This document shows positions 61,514 to 64,000 of a DNA stretch of 64,000 nucleotides, piece by piece. The translations under genes were made by a program, and so were the position numbers. Position 1 is the stretch's first letter. Each line of letters opens with the position of its first letter. A model generated the notes under the pieces. The model was not told where the DNA came from, ran no database searches, and saw nothing but the letters and a program-made list of their open reading frames with translations. The stretch is from JABDJL01 sp963664065 (GTDB lineage Bacteria; Pseudomonadota; Gammaproteobacteria; Xanthomonadales; SZUA-36): NCBI GenBank assembly GCA_963664065.1, contig OY760942.1, forward strand, positions 310,001 through 374,000, given 5' to 3'.

Positions 61514-61795
61514 ATGAATACTACCCCCGCTGCTGAAGCTGTCATTCCCGGCACCCCCAGCCAATTCGAAAGCCCTGCCGCTGTAGCGCTGACACCGGAG
61601 AACCAACTGGCTTTCCCACGCTCCTTACTTTATGGCGTGCTGGTCATTTGCATAGCGCCTTTCTTATTGCACCTGGCAGGCGTGGATTTTAGTTCTCACG
61701 CGAAAGCATTTTCATTGCCCGAAGTAGCAACCCTGCCACCTGGTGAACTGTTGGATGCGATGTTCGGGCGTCTTCACCGAATCGGTCCTGGCTAA
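61514..61795 (+). pseudogene. 5' fragment of a membrane sensor-like gene
   Basis: A 93-residue frame with AAAGGG upstream of its ATG. After a Pro/Ala-rich leader, one membrane helix (SLLYGVLVICIAPFLLHLAG) is followed by VDFSSHAKAFSLPEVATLPP and GELLDAMFGRL. I take this as the first part of a longer membrane-bound sensor (kinase or cyclase), recalled only by general pattern. At about 61765 the reading runs into the opposite-strand fragment and soon stops. It may instead be an intact small protein, less likely. Confidence 0.5.
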
Positions 61796-61943
61796 CAGAC
61801 TCGTAGCGATATCGCAGGCCGAGTTTGAATTTTCCTTTGGATGCATTATTGAATTCATCAGCGACGGCAGCTTGTGAAAACCCGGATACCATGCCGAAAA
61901 TAAGCGGCACCGCGACCGCCAAAAGGTTCATTTCAAGTTTCAT
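61689..61943 (-). pseudogene. 5' fragment of an outer-membrane porin-like gene
   Basis: The frame starts with a signal peptide (MNLLAVAVPLIFGMVSGFSQ, then AAVADEF) followed by SKGKFKLGLRYRYESVSQDR and FGEDAR, the usual start of alginate-export/porin-like beta-barrels. Such proteins are over 350 residues; here likeness ends at about 61765 and the frame stops at 61689 after unrelated residues. It faces the fragment at 61514, and both lose their likeness at the same place. Confidence 0.6.
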
Positions 61944-62039
61944 AACTCGCTTGATGCTAAATCCGGCAGGCGTCCCAGACGCGTTTGCTGTGGCAATAGG
62001 CGTGAAAAAATATTGAGGGAACGTCTGAATAACAACGCT

Positions 62040-63155
62040 TTAAGCCGCCCTTTCAAACCGCAGTGTGAATACGGACCCTTTCCCCGGCTGGCTTTCCACC
62101 CCAATAGTGCCGTTCATCTCTTCCACCAGCGTTTTGCACAGGGTTAATCCAATTCCGGTTCCGTCGATGGCATGATTCTCCGCATACGCAAGGCGAGTGA
62201 ACGGTTTAAATATCTCCAACTGCTCGTCCGGCTCCATTCCAACTCCTGTATCCCTGACACGAATCTCGATATGTTCTTCACCGGACTCACGGGCCCGCAA
62301 AAAGACAGATCCCCCTTCATGATTGAACTTGATCGCATTGGACAACAAGTGAACGAGCACCTGACGCAAGCTTTCCGGGTTGGCTTTGGCAAACAAGGGA
62401 CTTGACTCAGTGCGGATCTTAATGCCGGCTTTGGCTGCGGAGGCCTGTACTTCAGCGGCACTGTCTTCGATGAACCGGTCCAGATTGCAATTTTCTGAGG
62501 CGAGACTGTTCGGGTGTTCGCTGACAGCCACAATATCCATGATGTCACTGATCAGCGAATCCAGGCTCCTTCCCGCGCTGATGATTTTATTGGCGAAATT
62601 CTCCTGTTTTGCCAGTGAGTCTTTCGTCAAACCCATTTTCATGAGTTCTGAAAAACCGATGATTGCGTTCAGGGGCGTGCGCAACTCATGGCTTATGCGT
62701 GTCAGGAACAGGCTCTTTTCCTTTTCGGCCGCAAGGGCAACTTCGACGGCTTCGGCCAATTTGGCGGATTTTCTGCGCTCCATTGCGTAGCGTATGGATC
62801 GCAACAGTGTTTGTGCCGTGACTTCAGATTTGATCAGGTAGTCCTGGGCGCCCTGTTTCAGGCATTCAACAATCAAATCCTCGTCATCAAGACCACTTAG
62901 CATAACCACCGGTGTATCGGTAAGCTCATGTTTTTTAGATTCTTTTAATGCCTCCGCGCCGCTGAGGTCCGGCAGGCGAAAATCCAGCAAGACGCAATCG
63001 AAGCGGTTGTTTTTAAGCAGTTCTACGCTGCTGGTTGCATTTGCTGCCTCGGTAATACTCACCGGTGGCTGAGCTTGCCCGAGTGAACGTTGCACCATCA
63101 GACGATCGGTTTCATCGTCATCCACCAACAGGACCTTTAGTGCATGTTCTCTCAT
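62040..63155 (-). CDS. Response-regulator/histidine-kinase hybrid
   Basis: A 371-residue cytosolic signalling protein with domains in reversed order for a hybrid: receiver first (residues 5-125, phospho-acceptor D58 in CVLLDFRLPDLSG), then a HisKA dimerisation domain with H156 in ISHELRTPLNAIIGF, and a HATPase domain (N-box HLLSNAIKFN, G1 RDTGVGM, G2 DGTGIGLTLCKTLV). No membrane segment or input sensor is present, so it may receive phosphate from, or take orders through, another kinase. The coding strand leads toward the porin fragment, from which it is separated by about 95 bases. Confidence 0.93.
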   Translation of the reverse strand: MREHALKVLLVDDDETDRLMVQRSLGQAQPPVSITEAANATSSVELLKNNRFDCVLLDFRLPDLSGAEALKESKKHELTDTPVVMLSGLDDEDLIVECLKQGAQDYLIKSEVTAQTLLRSIRYAMERRKSAKLAEAVEVALAAEKEKSLFLTRISHELRTPLNAIIGFSELMKMGLTKDSLAKQENFANKIISAGRSLDSLISDIMDIVAVSEHPNSLASENCNLDRFIEDSAAEVQASAAKAGIKIRTESSPLFAKANPESLRQVLVHLLSNAIKFNHEGGSVFLRARESGEEHIEIRVRDTGVGMEPDEQLEIFKPFTRLAYAENHAIDGTGIGLTLCKTLVEEMNGTIGVESQPGKGSVFTLRFERAA

Positions 63156-63429
63156 CGATTGGCTATCCTGAGCTTGATATTGGTATTCATGCTTCGAGGC
63201 CCCTTTTTGACGAAGAATCAGCTAAGAATAATCAGCAGATTTAATTGTTGGCGCAACAGTTAACGGTGTCCTGATTTCGAAGGATACAAGCATAATGTCC
63301 TGAAAAGCGTTATGAATCCACTGTAGAAAATGACAGTCTTTCACAAGTAAATGAATAGCATAGCTGGGCTGGCCCGGGATAAATGCGCAAACGGGTATGC
63401 CTGTGGGAGGTCTCAGGAATGGTCTGAGT

Positions 63430-64000
63430 TTAGAAATCCAGGCGTGCGCCCAATAACCAGTTTCGATCCTTACCCGGTCGTGCGCCATACGGCTGGCGGC
63501 CGGCAATCTGAAGTTGCCCCGCCAGGTTTTCTACCACGGTAAACAGTTCGAGATTGTCTTTCACCTGGTAATGAACTCCAAGATCGAGTGTGGTGCTTGG
63601 GTCGGTTTGTTCAAAAACGCCACAACGCGCCAATGTACACACTGAATCCACGTAACTTCCACTGAGGTAGGCAGACCAGAGGCCGTGTTCAATTCCCAGT
63701 GATACAAATAGCTGGTGGTCCGGAATATAGGGTACAGGGTCACCGCTGGAAACATCACCGAAGAAAGCGGAGTCCGCAATATCGCTTTCGAACCGGGCAT
63801 GCATCCAGGTGTAGGTTACCTGTAGCGGAATCGAATAGTTTCTGCCGGGGGCGAGCTCATTCGATAAGGTGAATTCGAGTCCGGGTATTGAAACCGCATC
63901 GCCATTGAAGACATCTCCAATTTCACAGGTAGTTCCACTTGACGCGGTACAGGCGCCCTGCAAATTCATGTAATCCTGGAAAAAGGCAATGGCCTCCAGC
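63430..64000 (-). CDS. TonB-dependent outer-membrane receptor, C-terminal part (cut by window edge)
   Basis: The last 189 residues of a FecA-like TonB receptor; the reading frame is open to base 64000. Typical strands are GDAVSIPGLEFTLSNELAPG, IPLQVTYTWMHARFESDI, VPYIPDHQLFVSLGIEHGLW, TTLDLGVHYQVKDNLELFTV and the terminal strand DRNWLLGARLDF ending in Phe, needed for barrel insertion. Two cysteine pairs (GACTASSGTTCE, VCTLARCGVF) lie in loops. It probably imports an iron-chelate or another large substrate. Confidence 0.9.
   Translation of the reverse strand, partial: LEAIAFFQDYMNLQGACTASSGTTCEIGDVFNGDAVSIPGLEFTLSNELAPGRNYSIPLQVTYTWMHARFESDIADSAFFGDVSSGDPVPYIPDHQLFVSLGIEHGLWSAYLSGSYVDSVCTLARCGVFEQTDPSTTLDLGVHYQVKDNLELFTVVENLAGQLQIAGRQPYGARPGKDRNWLLGARLDF

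Overview
The window looks like a contiguous piece of a gammaproteobacterial chromosome of moderate GC. The evidence is gene content and order: yicC-gmk-rpoZ-spoT-recG, rph-rdgB-hemW, a ponA/pilMNOPQ block, glnS, mnmG with its own terminator, rppH, and a UbiK-type factor next to a PII gene. The long TolB/FlgO-TPR membrane proteins, the M28 and HutF/HutG enzymes and a TonB receptor suggest an environmental heterotroph, perhaps near the Xanthomonadales or Woeseiaceae; that placement is inference. I found no tRNA, rRNA, insertion sequence, prophage or CRISPR array. Non-ATG starts are unusually frequent.

Region by region. 1-8500: a truncated RND permease, a LytTR response regulator, comM, ubiK, a PII gene, a beta-hydroxyacid dehydrogenase, a TolB-like/TPR membrane protein and a family 9 glycosyltransferase. 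8494-15075 (minus): yicC, gmk, rpoZ, spoT, ridA, recG, the stringent-response and nucleotide cluster. 15184-18119: rph, rdgB, hemW and a zinc-independent L31 with a strong terminator. 18325-20243: citrate synthase converging on an unnamed nucleotidyltransferase-like gene. 20212-28103: penicillin-binding protein 1A divergent from the complete type IV pilus alignment and secretin operon pilMNOPQ, which ends at a textbook terminator.

28169-36093: two enzymes of the formylglutamate branch of histidine degradation (hutG, hutF), a DUF938 methyltransferase, free-methionine sulfoxide reductase, sixA, a secreted trypsin-like protease overlapping an FHA membrane protein, tag, and a threonine/serine dehydratase. 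36145-43677: pepN, two lipoproteins (one with a strange Tyr-rich then Arg-rich composition) and a second TolB/TPR membrane gene cut by an in-frame TGA. 43752-51321: mnmG, a structured RNA-like intergenic element with a terminator, GST, a GFA-type zinc protein, glnS, lemA and an M48 protease. 51344-57531: a TetR gene with a perfect 20-base palindrome over its promoter, an RND permease and adaptor, and an ATP/ADP-antiporter-like MFS protein. 57501-61314: a FecCD/BtuCD-type ABC pair, rppH, and an M28 peptidase cut by an in-frame TAA. 61315-64000: a degraded or rearranged stretch (a run of ten G, and two gene 5' ends that face each other and both stop at about 61765), a response-regulator/histidine-kinase hybrid, and the 3' end of a TonB receptor.

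Most of the window is conserved housekeeping DNA. I do not see a clearly new multi-gene system. The strongest leads are the two nonsense-split genes, the truncation junction near 61765, the hairpin element upstream of the mnmG terminator, the TetR palindrome, the protease/FHA pair and the Tyr/Arg-rich lipoprotein.
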